Counted from the stretch's first letter, positions 7,382 to 16,990 are shown. The stretch: DNA of 64,000 nt from Mycolicibacterium sp. (GCA_020637165.1 JACJWN010000003.1:124001-188000); one strand, 5' to 3'. The notes: generated by a model not told the origin, from the letters alone. Translations and numbers: made by a program.

Positions 7382-8787
7382 GCGCCGTCACCGGCCAGCC
7401 CTGGTTCTGGCCGGCGCTGACCGTCGTCGTCGGCCTGCCGGTGGCCCTGCTTGTCCTGCACGAGTTGCACGCCTCGCTGGTTCGCCGAGGCAGCGCCTAC
7501 GCGAAACCCGTTCTGCTGTTGCGCAACTGGGTCTTCCCCATTTTTGCCGTGTATCTGCTGGTCGACCAACTGGAATACAGCGACGTCAACGCGACGTGGT
7601 CGAAGATCTCGGCCACGGTGGTCGGCTTCCTGGTGATCCTCCTGCTGCTGTCGAGCGCCAACGCGGCGCTGTTCGGGGAGGCGCGATCGGGTACCTGGCG
7701 GGACCGGTTGCCGTCCATATTCATCGACCTGGGCCAGTTCGTACTGATCATCATCGGTATCGGTCTGCTGTTGTCGTGGGTATGGGGCGCCAACATCGGC
7801 GGTCTGGTGACCGCGGTGGGTGTCACCTCGGTGGTCATCGGTCTGGCCGTGCAGGGCGCCGTCGGCCCGGTGATCGCAGGCCTGCTGCTGCTGTTCGAGC
7901 AACCGTTCAAGATCGGCGACTGGCTCGAAACCCCGACCGTGAAAGGCCGGGTGGTGGAGGTGAACTGGCGGGCGATCCACATCGACACCTTCAACGGCAT
8001 CCAGGTGGTGCCCAACGCCACGCTGGCGGCCGGCTCGTTCACCAATCTGTCCCGGGCAGTCGGGCCGGCCTTCAACTCCATCGCCGTACTGAAATTCGCA
8101 GCGGCCGATCCGCCGGGGGTGGTCGCTAAGGCTTTGCTGTCGGTCGCCGATTCGCTGCCGGCCAAGCTCGCCGACCAACCCGCGAAAGTCGTCCCGCTGG
8201 GGGTGGGGCAGTACAAGGTGTACGTGCCGGTGGACTCCCCGGCCGACGATTTCTCCACTAGGACGCTCCTGCTGCATCGTGCCTGGTACGCCGCTCAGCG
8301 CGCCGGGTTGCACATTGACCGCGCGATCCTCAAGCCGACCCACGACTACGTCGAGGCCGAACTGCGCTTGGTTGGTGAACACTTCGGGCTTGACGCCGAC
8401 GCGGTCGACACCATGATCGGCGGTGGCCGCCTGTTGCTGTTCGCCGAGGGTGAGATCGTCCAGTCGGTGAACAGCATCCCCAGCGCGGTAGGTTTCATCA
8501 CCGAGGGCCGGGTGGGCATGTTCGTCATGGCCGATGACGGACGACAACTCGACCTCGGTGAGGTCGGGGCGGGCGATTTCCTCGGGGCGACGGCCCTGAC
8601 CCGGCAGCGGATGATCACCGGGGCCGTCGCGCTGGAGGACACCAGTATCGTGGCGGTCTCGCGCAAGGCGATGGACTCCGTCGTCCAGCGGAACGCGCGC
8701 CTCGCCCGGCAGATCGGGGACTCCATCGAGATGCGCCGGCGTGCGGCGCGGGAGGCTCTGGCCGAGGCCGCGCAGGGGATGCGCTAG
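7378..8787 (+). CDS. MscS-family channel with C-terminal cyclic-nucleotide-binding-like domain (Rv2434c type)
   Basis: The 469-residue protein has about five N-terminal membrane helices (residues 5-165) with an MscS pore-and-beta region containing VIGLAVQGAVGPVIAGLLLL and FKIGDWLE, then a cytoplasmic domain, then a CAP_ED-like domain (about 345-440). The phosphate-binding cassette reads GDFLGATAL: the usual ribose-contacting Glu is Ala, and the Arg expected a few residues later is Ile in a gapless alignment. Its ATG overlaps the cyclase-like gene stop, so sensor and channel are coupled. I infer that the extracytoplasmic sensor controls channel gating, possibly through a non-canonical ligand or direct contact. 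Its TAG shares CTAG with the convergent Nudix gene. Confidence 0.88.
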   Translation: MSAVTGQPWFWPALTVVVGLPVALLVLHELHASLVRRGSAYAKPVLLLRNWVFPIFAVYLLVDQLEYSDVNATWSKISATVVGFLVILLLLSSANAALFGEARSGTWRDRLPSIFIDLGQFVLIIIGIGLLLSWVWGANIGGLVTAVGVTSVVIGLAVQGAVGPVIAGLLLLFEQPFKIGDWLETPTVKGRVVEVNWRAIHIDTFNGIQVVPNATLAAGSFTNLSRAVGPAFNSIAVLKFAAADPPGVVAKALLSVADSLPAKLADQPAKVVPLGVGQYKVYVPVDSPADDFSTRTLLLHRAWYAAQRAGLHIDRAILKPTHDYVEAELRLVGEHFGLDADAVDTMIGGGRLLLFAEGEIVQSVNSIPSAVGFITEGRVGMFVMADDGRQLDLGEVGAGDFLGATALTRQRMITGAVALEDTSIVAVSRKAMDSVVQRNARLARQIGDSIEMRRRAAREALAEAAQGMR

Positions 8788-9260
8788 GGGCGCCTCGCTC
8801 GCAGGGGAAACGCCTGTAACCGGTCCAGAAAAACCTGCTGTCCCTTGAGCAGCTTGAGCCGGGCCGACCCGAGCGGCAGCCAGGCCACCTGATCCAACTC
8901 TGGGAACTCCCGGAACCGCCCGGATCCCTTCGGCCATTCCAGGGTGAAGTTGTTGCTGCGGAACCCGGACAGGTCGAGGTCGGCCCAGAGGGCGAACACC
9001 GTGACCACCTTGCCGCCGGCCTGGCGGACGGTTCCGAGTTCGAACGGTGTTCCGGCCGGAGCCGGGCACCCGAGTTCCTCAGCGAACTCCCGCCTCGCGG
9101 CCTGCCAGGGATCCTCACCCTCGGTGTACTCGCCCTTCGGGATCGACCAGGCGCCCTCGTCCCTGCCTGCCCAGAACGGCCCACCGGGATGGCCGATCAG
9201 CACCTCCGTCACATCGCCGCGGGTGCGAACCAGCAGCAGGCCCGCGCTGCGAACCGGCAC
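8784..9260 (-). CDS. Nudix hydrolase
   Basis: The 158-residue protein contains a complete Nudix box, starting at GEYTEGED and ending REFAEELG, which binds divalent metal and hydrolyses a nucleoside diphosphate linked to another group. The N-terminal strand (SAGLLLVR) and the helix after the box fit the fold. The start is GTG at 9260, immediately after the malQ stop at 9261, so it is translated with malQ. Its stop overlaps the convergent channel gene stop by the palindrome CTAG. The substrate is not evident; housekeeping of damaged nucleotides or sugar nucleotides is possible given malQ next door. Confidence 0.9.
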   Translation of the reverse strand: MPVRSAGLLLVRTRGDVTEVLIGHPGGPFWAGRDEGAWSIPKGEYTEGEDPWQAARREFAEELGCPAPAGTPFELGTVRQAGGKVVTVFALWADLDLSGFRSNNFTLEWPKGSGRFREFPELDQVAWLPLGSARLKLLKGQQVFLDRLQAFPLRARRP

Positions 9261-11411
9261 CTATCCGGCTTCCGGATCGGTTGCGGTCCGCAGCGCCTCG
9301 GCCAGCGCCGCCGCGCGGCGGTCGGTGAAGACGTCCTCCAGCCACATCGGCCGGCCGTCCGGCCCGCCGAGAGGCACCCGCCAGTTCGGATACTCGTCGG
9401 TGGTGCCGGGCTGGTTTTGGGTGCGCCGCTCGCCCACCGCGTCGGTCAGCGCCAGGGCCAGCAGCCGCGACGGTGTGCGGCCGAGGTAGCGGTAGAGGGC
9501 TGTCGTGATGTCCTCTTCGTCCTCTTCATCGCCATCGCTGCCCAGCAGGCCGACCCTGCGCAACTCGGCCATCCACGCCGTCCGTTGCGCGTGGTCGTCC
9601 GCGAGTTCGTCCTCGGCCGGGCGGGTGAGCAACCCGAGCTCGTCGCGGAGTCGGACGTGTTCACCGTCGAGATACCCCGGTGTCGGGGGCAGATCGTGGG
9701 TGGTCACCGAGGACAGGCATAGTCCCCGCCAGCGATCCGCGGCCAGCGGACCGCCGTTGCCGTGGTGGTCCAACTCGAACCACAGGATCGAGGTTCCCAG
9801 CAGGCCCCGGTCGCGCAGATAGTCTCGTACCCACGGCTCTACGGTGCCGAGATCCTCACCGATCACCGCCGCGCCGGACCGGTGCGCCTCCAGCGCGACG
9901 ATGCCGATCATCGCCTCGTGGTCATAGCGCACGTAGGTGCCCTTGGTCGGCGGGAGCCCCTCGGGAATCCACCACAGCCGGAACAAGCCGATGATGTGGT
10001 CGATGCGCACCCCGCCGGCGTGGCGCAGGATTGTCGAGATGAGAGCCCGGAACGGCTCGTAGCCCAACTCCTCGAGTCGATCCGGGCGCCAGGGCGGCTG
10101 GGACCAGTCCTGCCCGAGTTGGTTGAACTCATCCGGCGGGGCTCCCGCGGTGACGCCCAGCGCGAGGACGTCCTGCATCGACCAGGCATCCGCCCCGGTG
10201 GGATGAACACCGACGGCGAGGTCGTGAACGATGCCCAGCGCCATCCCGGTGCGCAGGGCCTGGGATTGCGCCTGGGCGAGCTGGTCGTCGAGTTGCCACT
10301 GCAGCCAGCAATGGAAATCCACCGCGCGCCGGTGGCGCTCGACGAACTCAGCCACCGGAGGGCCGCCCGGGTGCTGCAGTTCGGGCGGCCACCCCCGCCA
10401 GTCACCGCCGTGTTTCTCGGCCAGCGCGCACCAGGTGGCGAACCTATCCAGTGCGGCCCCCTCCCGGCGCTTGTAGGCCTGGAAGGCCAACTCCCGGCCC
10501 GCCGAACGCCGCACCCGGTAGACGCATTTGAGCGCCTTCCGCTTGGCCGCCCACGCGGCGTCGCGGTCGATGGTCTCGGATTTCCCCGACCGGGACACGA
10601 TCGCGGCCCGCAGCTTGTCCACCTTGGCGCGCTTGGATACCCGGGCGAACTCCGGTATCGCCTCCACCCGCAGGTAAAGCGGACTGGCGAAGCGCCGCGA
10701 GGTCGGCAGGTAGGGCGAGGGTTCCATGGGTGTGGTGGGCGCGGCGGCATGCAGCGGGTTGACCAGAGCGAAGTCCGCGCGATGCTGCGCGCCCGCCCAC
10801 ACGGCCAAATCGGTGAGGTCTGTCAGATCGCCGATACCCCACGAGCCTTCCGACCGGACGCTGTAGATCTGGGCAGCCAGTCCCCAGGCCTGCCGGTTGC
10901 CCAGCCGGTCCGGCAGGCCCAGCCAGGCCGGCGTGACGATCAGCCGGGTGTCGAACTCCGTGGTCCCCGACCGCAGGTGCACCCGGTGATACCCCAGCGG
11001 GAGGTCAGCCGGCAGCACGAAGGTGGCCTCACCGACGAGACGGCCGTCCAGATCGAACGGAGGGGTGAAATTGTCGGCCTGCCGGATCCCGCCGCGTATG
11101 GTGCCATCCTCCAGCCGCACCCACACCTCCGCGGGAGCTCCGTGGATGACATGCACCCAGAAGCTCGCCTCGACTCCGGAGCGGGTGACGATCACCGGCG
11201 CCAGGGCGCGCGACCAATAGCGGCGATCGTGCTCCAGAAGCGCTGCCGCACAGTCCTCTTCGCTGCTCGCGTGCACTCCGAGCGCGGCCAGAGCCGCGAT
11301 CACCGTCTCGTCGTCGACGGCCACCGGGTTGCCGACCCAGTCATGGAACGTGGTGGCCACTCCGAAGCGATGGGCGAGCGCGGCCAGGGACGGATCGGTC
11401 ATAGCCGTCAT
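9261..11411 (-). CDS. malQ: 4-alpha-glucanotransferase (amylomaltase, GH77)
   Basis: The cytoplasmic 716-residue enzyme transfers alpha-1,4-glucan segments between maltooligosaccharides in glycogen and maltose metabolism. GH77 motifs are present: VRIDHIIGLFRLWWIP with the nucleophile Asp (about residue 470), GEDLG with the acid/base Glu (about 523) and VTTHDLPPT with the conserved His-Asp (about 575). An N-terminal beta-rich extension of about 170 residues is typical of the bacterial MalQ type with extra modules. The ATG at 11411 is used here; an in-frame ATG three codons later is possible. The Nudix gene follows directly. Confidence 0.95.
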   Translation of the reverse strand: MTAMTDPSLAALAHRFGVATTFHDWVGNPVAVDDETVIAALAALGVHASSEEDCAAALLEHDRRYWSRALAPVIVTRSGVEASFWVHVIHGAPAEVWVRLEDGTIRGGIRQADNFTPPFDLDGRLVGEATFVLPADLPLGYHRVHLRSGTTEFDTRLIVTPAWLGLPDRLGNRQAWGLAAQIYSVRSEGSWGIGDLTDLTDLAVWAGAQHRADFALVNPLHAAAPTTPMEPSPYLPTSRRFASPLYLRVEAIPEFARVSKRAKVDKLRAAIVSRSGKSETIDRDAAWAAKRKALKCVYRVRRSAGRELAFQAYKRREGAALDRFATWCALAEKHGGDWRGWPPELQHPGGPPVAEFVERHRRAVDFHCWLQWQLDDQLAQAQSQALRTGMALGIVHDLAVGVHPTGADAWSMQDVLALGVTAGAPPDEFNQLGQDWSQPPWRPDRLEELGYEPFRALISTILRHAGGVRIDHIIGLFRLWWIPEGLPPTKGTYVRYDHEAMIGIVALEAHRSGAAVIGEDLGTVEPWVRDYLRDRGLLGTSILWFELDHHGNGGPLAADRWRGLCLSSVTTHDLPPTPGYLDGEHVRLRDELGLLTRPAEDELADDHAQRTAWMAELRRVGLLGSDGDEEDEEDITTALYRYLGRTPSRLLALALTDAVGERRTQNQPGTTDEYPNWRVPLGGPDGRPMWLEDVFTDRRAAALAEALRTATDPEAG

Positions 11412-11461
11412 CTTGCTCTGTCACCCGCGGAGGCGGGGTCTATCGGCATGACGCGCTCAGC

Positions 11462-11785
11462 TCAGCCTGCCGAGTCGGACAACTCGATCGTCAGCACACC
11501 GCCGATGATCAACGCGATACCGGCCGTCATCATCGGCGTCAGCGGTTCGGCGAACAACACCCGGGCGATCACCGCGACGAGGGCTACCCCGCATGCGGAC
11601 CAGACGCCGTAGGCGATGCCGACCGGCATGCCCAGCGACAGCGTCAGTGACAGCAGCACGAAAGAGATCAGGTAGCCCACGACCACCGGTGCGATCCACA
11701 CTCGTTTCCGGAAGCCGTCGGAGGCGCGCAAGGCGAGGGTCGCGAACACCTCGATGACGATGGCGCCGGCGAGCGTCAGCCACAT
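11462..11785 (-). CDS. SMR-family transporter subunit B
   Basis: The 107-residue protein has four transmembrane helices and the SMR-defining Glu in helix 1 (residue 12, in IVIEVFAT). Helix 2 carries the family's LGMPVGIAYGVW-like segment. The start ATG at 11785 overlaps the stop of the upstream SMR gene by one base (TGATG). Paired SMR genes usually encode opposite-topology subunits of a heterodimeric drug or guanidinium/quaternary ammonium exporter, as in EbrAB or YkkCD. I infer the same here. The in-frame extension upstream of 11785 lies over the partner gene and is not likely to be real. Confidence 0.9.
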   Translation of the reverse strand: MWLTLAGAIVIEVFATLALRASDGFRKRVWIAPVVVGYLISFVLLSLTLSLGMPVGIAYGVWSACGVALVAVIARVLFAEPLTPMMTAGIALIIGGVLTIELSDSAG

Positions 11786-12123
11786 CACGTCTCGACTCTT
11801 TTCCTCGGATGTGAGCCGAATTCGACGAGCAGAACCCCGGCGATGATCAACGCGATGCCCGTCACGATGGGCCTGGTAAAGGGATCGCCGAAGATCACCG
11901 AGGCGAGCACCGCGGTCACGGCGGTGCCCAACGCGCCCCAGATGCCGTAGGCGACGCCAACCGGCATGCCTGCTCGCAGCACCATGGTCAGGAGGACGAA
12001 CGAGGCCACGTAACCAACGAGGACCAGCACCAGCCAGCCTCGGTGGTCCTGAAACGCCCGCAAGGACAGCGTGCCGGTCACCTCGGTGCCGATCGCGCCG
12101 AGCAACAGCGCCCATCTCCGCAT
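11785..12123 (-). CDS. SMR-family transporter subunit A
   Basis: The 112-residue four-helix protein has the SMR Glu at residue 14 (GAIGTEVTG), the conserved segment AGMPVGVAYGIWGALG in helix 2, and a charged C-terminal tail (HPRKRVET). It is the first gene of a two-gene operon whose second gene starts in its stop codon. The tail charge differs from subunit B, as expected for a pair with opposite membrane orientation. The start is 36 bases from the divergent desaturase gene, so the promoters must face each other in a very short region. Confidence 0.9.
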   Translation of the reverse strand: MRRWALLLGAIGTEVTGTLSLRAFQDHRGWLVLVLVGYVASFVLLTMVLRAGMPVGVAYGIWGALGTAVTAVLASVIFGDPFTRPIVTGIALIIAGVLLVEFGSHPRKRVET

Positions 12124-12159
12124 GGGTGAGGACGATATCGCCGGACTAAACTCGCGGAG

Positions 12160-13128
<969 letters not shown>

Positions 13129-13132
13129 CTGC

Positions 13133-13615
13133 ATGGACGTCAAGGAAACCCTGTTGCCCGGCGTCGGGCTGCGCTACGAGTTCGAGAACTCCGACGGTGA
13201 CCGCGTCGGGGTGGTGGCGCACCGAGGTGGCGACTTCGAGGTCTTCCTGTGCAACTCTTCGGACCCCGACACCGCCAAACGGGTGTTCCGGCTCAAGGAC
13301 CGCGAGGCCGAGGCGCTGGCCCAGATCCTGGGCGCACCCAGAATCGTGGAGAGCTACGCCGACCTGACCAAAGAGGTGCCCGGATTGAGTGCCGGTCAGG
13401 TCGCTATTCGGGAGGGCTCCCGCTATGCGGGCCGTCTTCTCGGGGACACCAAGGCGCGTACCCGAACCGGCGCCTCCATCGTGGCAATCGTTCGCGACGA
13501 GCAGGTGCTGGCCTCGCCCGGTCCGGACGAGGAATTGCGCCCCCATGACGTGCTCGTCGTGATCGGCACCGCGGACGGGATCGCCGCCGTCCGCCACCTG
13601 GTCGACCGGAGCTGA
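13133..13615 (+). CDS. TrkA-C domain regulatory subunit of a cation/proton antiporter (KhtT-like)
   Basis: The 160-residue soluble protein has an N-terminal module (about 1-65, with a short hinge) and a C-terminal RCK/TrkA-C domain (about 75-158). The arrangement is like KhtT, which binds a cytoplasmic ligand and gates a CPA2 antiporter. The stop is four bases before the start of the antiporter gene and a GGAG near its end serves that gene, so the pair is translationally linked. It follows the desaturase-like gene by only four bases, so all three may be one operon. The ligand is not predictable; c-di-AMP is one known for this family. Confidence 0.88.
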   Translation: MDVKETLLPGVGLRYEFENSDGDRVGVVAHRGGDFEVFLCNSSDPDTAKRVFRLKDREAEALAQILGAPRIVESYADLTKEVPGLSAGQVAIREGSRYAGRLLGDTKARTRTGASIVAIVRDEQVLASPGPDEELRPHDVLVVIGTADGIAAVRHLVDRS

Positions 13616-13619
13616 CCCG

Positions 13620-14744
13620 TTGGCCATTTCGGCGCCGCTGCTCCTCGAGCTCGGTGCCATCCTGGTCGCGCTCACCATCCTCGGTTCGGCGGCAAGGCGA
13701 TTCGGGCTCTCGCCCATCCCGCTCTATCTGCTGACCGGCCTGTTCCTCGGAACCGGCGGGCTCGCCCCGGTTCCGGCCGCCGCCGACTTCGTCGGAACCG
13801 GCGCCTCGATCGGGGTGGTCCTGCTGTTGCTGACCCTCGGCCTGGAGTTCTCGATCGGGGAGTTCTCCGAATCGCTGCGCCGGCATCTGCCGTCGGCGGG
13901 AGTTGACCTGCTGCTCAACTCGATCCCGGGCGCCGTCGCGGGTTGGCTGCTCGGTCTCGACGTCGTCGGGATAGTCGCAATGGCAGGCATCACCTACATT
14001 TCCTCCTCAGGTGTTATCGCCCGGTTGCTGAGCGACCTGGACCGGCTCGGAAACCGGGAGACCCCGGCGGTGCTGTCGGTGCTGGTGCTCGAGGACTTCG
14101 CCATGGCCGCCTACCTGCCGGTGCTGACGGTGCTGGCGTCCGGGGGCACGGTCTTTCAAGCGCTGATCTGGACGGCGGTGGCACTCGGGGCGCTCGGGTT
14201 GGCATTCCTGGTGTCCTTGCGCTGGGGTCACCACGTCGGGCGGGTGTTGGGACACCCGGAGGACGAGCAGTTGCTGCTGCGGATCCTCGGCCTGACCCTG
14301 ATCACCGCCGCAGTCGCCGAACATCTGCACGCCTCGGCGGCCGTTGGAGCGTTCCTGGTCGGGTTGACCCTCACCGGGCCGACCGCTGACCGGGCCCGAA
14401 CCGTGCTCAGCCCGCTGCGTGATCTGTTCGCGGCAGTGTTCTTCGTGGCCATCGGACTCACCGTGAATCCCGCCGATCTGCTCCCCATGCTGCCGTTCGC
14501 GCTGGCGTTGGCAGCGATCACCGCCGTCACCAAGGTGATCACCGGCGCCTACGCGGCCCGGCGCGAGGGCGCGGCCCGGCGTGGTCAACGCAGGGCGGGC
14601 ACCGCGCTCATCGCGCGCGGGGAATTCTCGCTGGTGATCATTGGTCTGGCCGGAACCAGCGTGCAGGCACTGAGTGCGGTCGCGACCCCTTACGTCTTCA
14701 TCCTGGCGATCGTCGGACCGATACTGACTCGCTTTGCCAAGTAG
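13620..14744 (+). CDS. CPA2 cation/proton antiporter (KefB/KhtU-like)
   Basis: The 374-residue protein has about 11-12 hydrophobic helices and lacks a C-terminal nucleotide-binding domain, which agrees with a separate TrkA-C subunit just upstream. It should exchange K+ (or Na+) for H+ across the cytoplasmic membrane. The start is TTG at 13620, eight bases after GGAG; no better start is in frame nearby. Conserved features include the N-terminal segment GLSPIPLYLLTGLFLG and a polar LDRLGNRETPAVLSVLVLED region in the core helices. Function is well supported at family level; ion preference is not. Confidence 0.9.
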   Translation: MAISAPLLLELGAILVALTILGSAARRFGLSPIPLYLLTGLFLGTGGLAPVPAAADFVGTGASIGVVLLLLTLGLEFSIGEFSESLRRHLPSAGVDLLLNSIPGAVAGWLLGLDVVGIVAMAGITYISSSGVIARLLSDLDRLGNRETPAVLSVLVLEDFAMAAYLPVLTVLASGGTVFQALIWTAVALGALGLAFLVSLRWGHHVGRVLGHPEDEQLLLRILGLTLITAAVAEHLHASAAVGAFLVGLTLTGPTADRARTVLSPLRDLFAAVFFVAIGLTVNPADLLPMLPFALALAAITAVTKVITGAYAARREGAARRGQRRAGTALIARGEFSLVIIGLAGTSVQALSAVATPYVFILAIVGPILTRFAK

Positions 14745-14774
14745 TCGCGTCCGGCCCGTGGCACTATTCCCGAT

Positions 14775-16193
14775 ATGCGGACCGTTTTCGACCGTGAGGT
14801 CGACCAGCGTCTGATCACCACCGCCCTCGCGCCTGCGGTCTTCGGATCGGTGTGGCTTGATCCCGAGGTCGTGGGCGAGGTGCCGGAGTATCCGCGTCTG
14901 GCCGGTGAGGTGGCGTGTGACCTTGTGGTCGTCGGCGGCGGGTACACCGGGTTGTGGACGGCATTGCACGCCGCCGAACGCAATCCCGGCGCGCGCATCG
15001 TGCTCGTCGAGGCCGAGCGGATCGGATGGGCGGCCTCGGGTCGCAACGGCGGCTTCGTCGATGCCAGCCTGACCCACGGCGCTGAGAACGGAAAATCCCG
15101 CTGGCCAGGGGAATTCGATGAGCTTGAGCGCCTCGGAGCGGCCAACCTTGACGGCATGCAGGCCGATATCGAGGCCTACGGCATGCAGGTCGACTGGGAG
15201 CGCACCGGCATGCTCAGCGTCGCGACCGAACCCCACCAGGTGGGGTGGTTACGCGACGCGGCGCGGCAGGACGGGGGAGTGTTCCTCGATGAGTCGGCGG
15301 TGCGGGCCCAGGTCAACTCGCCGACCTACCTCGGCGGCCTGTTCGCGCCGGACACCTGCGCGATCGTCCAGCCGGCGCGGTTGGTCTTCGAGCTGGCGCG
15401 CGCCTGCACCGAACAGGGTGTGCGGATCTTCGAGCACACCGCGGCGCTGAGCATCGCGAGGGATTCCGGCGCCGTGCGTGTCGCGACCGCGTCGGGAACC
15501 GTCACCGCCGAGCGTGCTGTGCTGGCCACCAACGTCTTTCCCAGTCTGCTGCGGCGCAACCGGCCGTTCACCGTTCCGGTCTACGACTATGTTCTGGCGA
15601 CCGAACCGCTGAGCGCGGAGCAGTTGGACAGCATCGGATGGCGCGCGCGCCAGGGCATCAGCGATTCCGGTAACCAGTTCCACTATTACCGGCTCTCGGC
15701 CGACAACCGGATTCTCTGGGGTGGCTACGACGCGATGTACTACTACGGTCGTCGGGTCGACCCGCGCTACGAGGACCGGCCGGAGTCGTTCCGGCGGATC
15801 GCCGCGCATTTCTTCATCACCTTCCCGCAGCTCGCGGAGGTCCGGTTCAGCCACCGGTGGGCCGGTGCGATCGACACCAACACCCGTTTCTGCGCGCACT
15901 GGGGGCTGGCCGGCCGGGGACGGATCGCTTACGTCAACGGGTTCACCGGCCTCGGCGTGGGCGCCGCCCGCTTTGCGGCCGACGTCTGCCTGGATCTGCT
16001 CGACGGCCGGCCCACCGAGCGCACCCAACTGCGGATGGTCCGCCGTCGCCCGCTGCCGTTTCCGCCCGAACCGCTGGCCAGTATCGGGATCCAAACCACG
16101 CGATGGGCACTGGACCGCGCCGACCACAACGCGGGACGGCGCAACCTGTTTCTGCGGACCCTGGACCGGCTGGGGCTGGGGTTCGACTCCTGA
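14775..16193 (+). CDS. FAD-dependent amine/amino-acid oxidase family protein (DAO fold, PuuB-like)
   Basis: The 472-residue flavoprotein has a Rossmann dinucleotide motif VVVGGGYTGLW (about residues 52-62), followed by an acidic strand end in VLVEAE and SGRNGGF, a combination typical of the DadA/PuuB group of oxidases that act on gamma-glutamylputrescine, D-amino acids or N-methyl amino acids. A C-terminal GFTGLGVG region closes the FAD site. No signal peptide. It stands 30 bases after the antiporter gene with no obvious metabolic partner around it. The exact substrate is unknown; I keep the family-level name. Confidence 0.85.
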   Translation: MRTVFDREVDQRLITTALAPAVFGSVWLDPEVVGEVPEYPRLAGEVACDLVVVGGGYTGLWTALHAAERNPGARIVLVEAERIGWAASGRNGGFVDASLTHGAENGKSRWPGEFDELERLGAANLDGMQADIEAYGMQVDWERTGMLSVATEPHQVGWLRDAARQDGGVFLDESAVRAQVNSPTYLGGLFAPDTCAIVQPARLVFELARACTEQGVRIFEHTAALSIARDSGAVRVATASGTVTAERAVLATNVFPSLLRRNRPFTVPVYDYVLATEPLSAEQLDSIGWRARQGISDSGNQFHYYRLSADNRILWGGYDAMYYYGRRVDPRYEDRPESFRRIAAHFFITFPQLAEVRFSHRWAGAIDTNTRFCAHWGLAGRGRIAYVNGFTGLGVGAARFAADVCLDLLDGRPTERTQLRMVRRRPLPFPPEPLASIGIQTTRWALDRADHNAGRRNLFLRTLDRLGLGFDS

Positions 16194-16238
16194 CCATCGT
16201 TGTTTGCCACCCGCCCCCGGCGGCGGCGGATTTTCCAG

Positions 16239-16244
16239 TAGGCT
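16239..16244 (+). promoter_or_regulatory. Candidate -10 element (TAGGCT) for the lectin-LysM gene
   Basis: TAGGCT fits the mycobacterial -10 consensus and lies 50 bases before the GTG start. This gives a short leader that includes a very strong AGAGGAGG ribosome site at 16278-16285. No convincing -35 was found. Confidence 0.35.
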
Positions 16245-16294
16245 CGGCGTCGCCCGCCCGAGTAGGAGGGCGGCTTAGAGGAGGTAAATCAGTA

Positions 16295-16852
16295 GTGGGA
16301 GACACACTCACCGCAGGACAGAAGCTGGGTCGGGGCGATTCGCTCACATCCAACAACGGGGCGTACACCCTGACTCTGCAGGAGGACGGCAACCTGGTCC
16401 TGGCGGTGCGCGGGGAGGCCGTGTGGGCCACCGGTACCAACGGGCAGGGCGTGGACCGTGCCGAGGTGCAGAAGGACGGCAACTTCGTGCTGTACGCGGG
16501 TGACAAGCCGCTGTGGCACAGCGACACCAAGGGCAAGAAGGACGTCAAGCTGGTCATCCAGGACGACCGCAATGTCGTGCTGTACGCGGCCGACGGCGCG
16601 GCCTGGTCCTCGCGAACCGAGACCGACGCCCCCCCGCCGCCCGTCGAGGTCGTCGAGGTCGAGGTCGCTCCGGTGGCCAACGAGGTTCCGGCTCCCGAGC
16701 CGCGCACCCACACCGTGGTGGCCGGCGACACCCTGTTCAACATCGCCAAGCAGTATCTGGGCGACGGCAACCGCTACATGGAACTCGCGGCGGCCAACAA
16801 CATCCCCAACCCCGATCACATCGAGGTCGGCCAGGTCATTACCATCCCCTGA
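16295..16852 (+). CDS. Bulb-type mannose-lectin domain plus LysM protein (MSMEG_3662-like lectin)
   Basis: The 185-residue protein has a monocot-type B-lectin domain (about 1-110) with three QxDxNxVxY sites. The second (QKDGNFVLY) and third (QDDRNVVLY) are complete; the first (QEDGNLVLA) ends in Ala instead of Tyr. After a Pro/Val/Glu linker comes one LysM domain (about 135-185, THTVVAGDTL to VGQVITIP), expected to bind peptidoglycan. It resembles the characterised M. smegmatis mannose-specific lectin, from memory. The GTG start at 16295 has AGAGGAGG ten bases upstream. No signal peptide is visible, so how it reaches the wall, if it does, is unclear. Confidence 0.9.
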   Translation: MGDTLTAGQKLGRGDSLTSNNGAYTLTLQEDGNLVLAVRGEAVWATGTNGQGVDRAEVQKDGNFVLYAGDKPLWHSDTKGKKDVKLVIQDDRNVVLYAADGAAWSSRTETDAPPPPVEVVEVEVAPVANEVPAPEPRTHTVVAGDTLFNIAKQYLGDGNRYMELAAANNIPNPDHIEVGQVITIP

Positions 16853-16990
16853 CCCGAAATTCGGGGAGGATCGCCGCAGCGGCGCAGATTCGCGATAAAG
16901 AGTCGGTAACGATCGGCCATCGAGGCCGATACATAATCGACACGCTATTGCGATCCGCGTCGTTGACGGGTCGCCGACAGATCGAGGTGT

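Noticed and set aside
9762-11612. 616-codon plus-strand open frame opposite malQ
   Set aside because: Antisense to malQ, whose GH77 motifs are unmistakable; no domain in the shadow frame.
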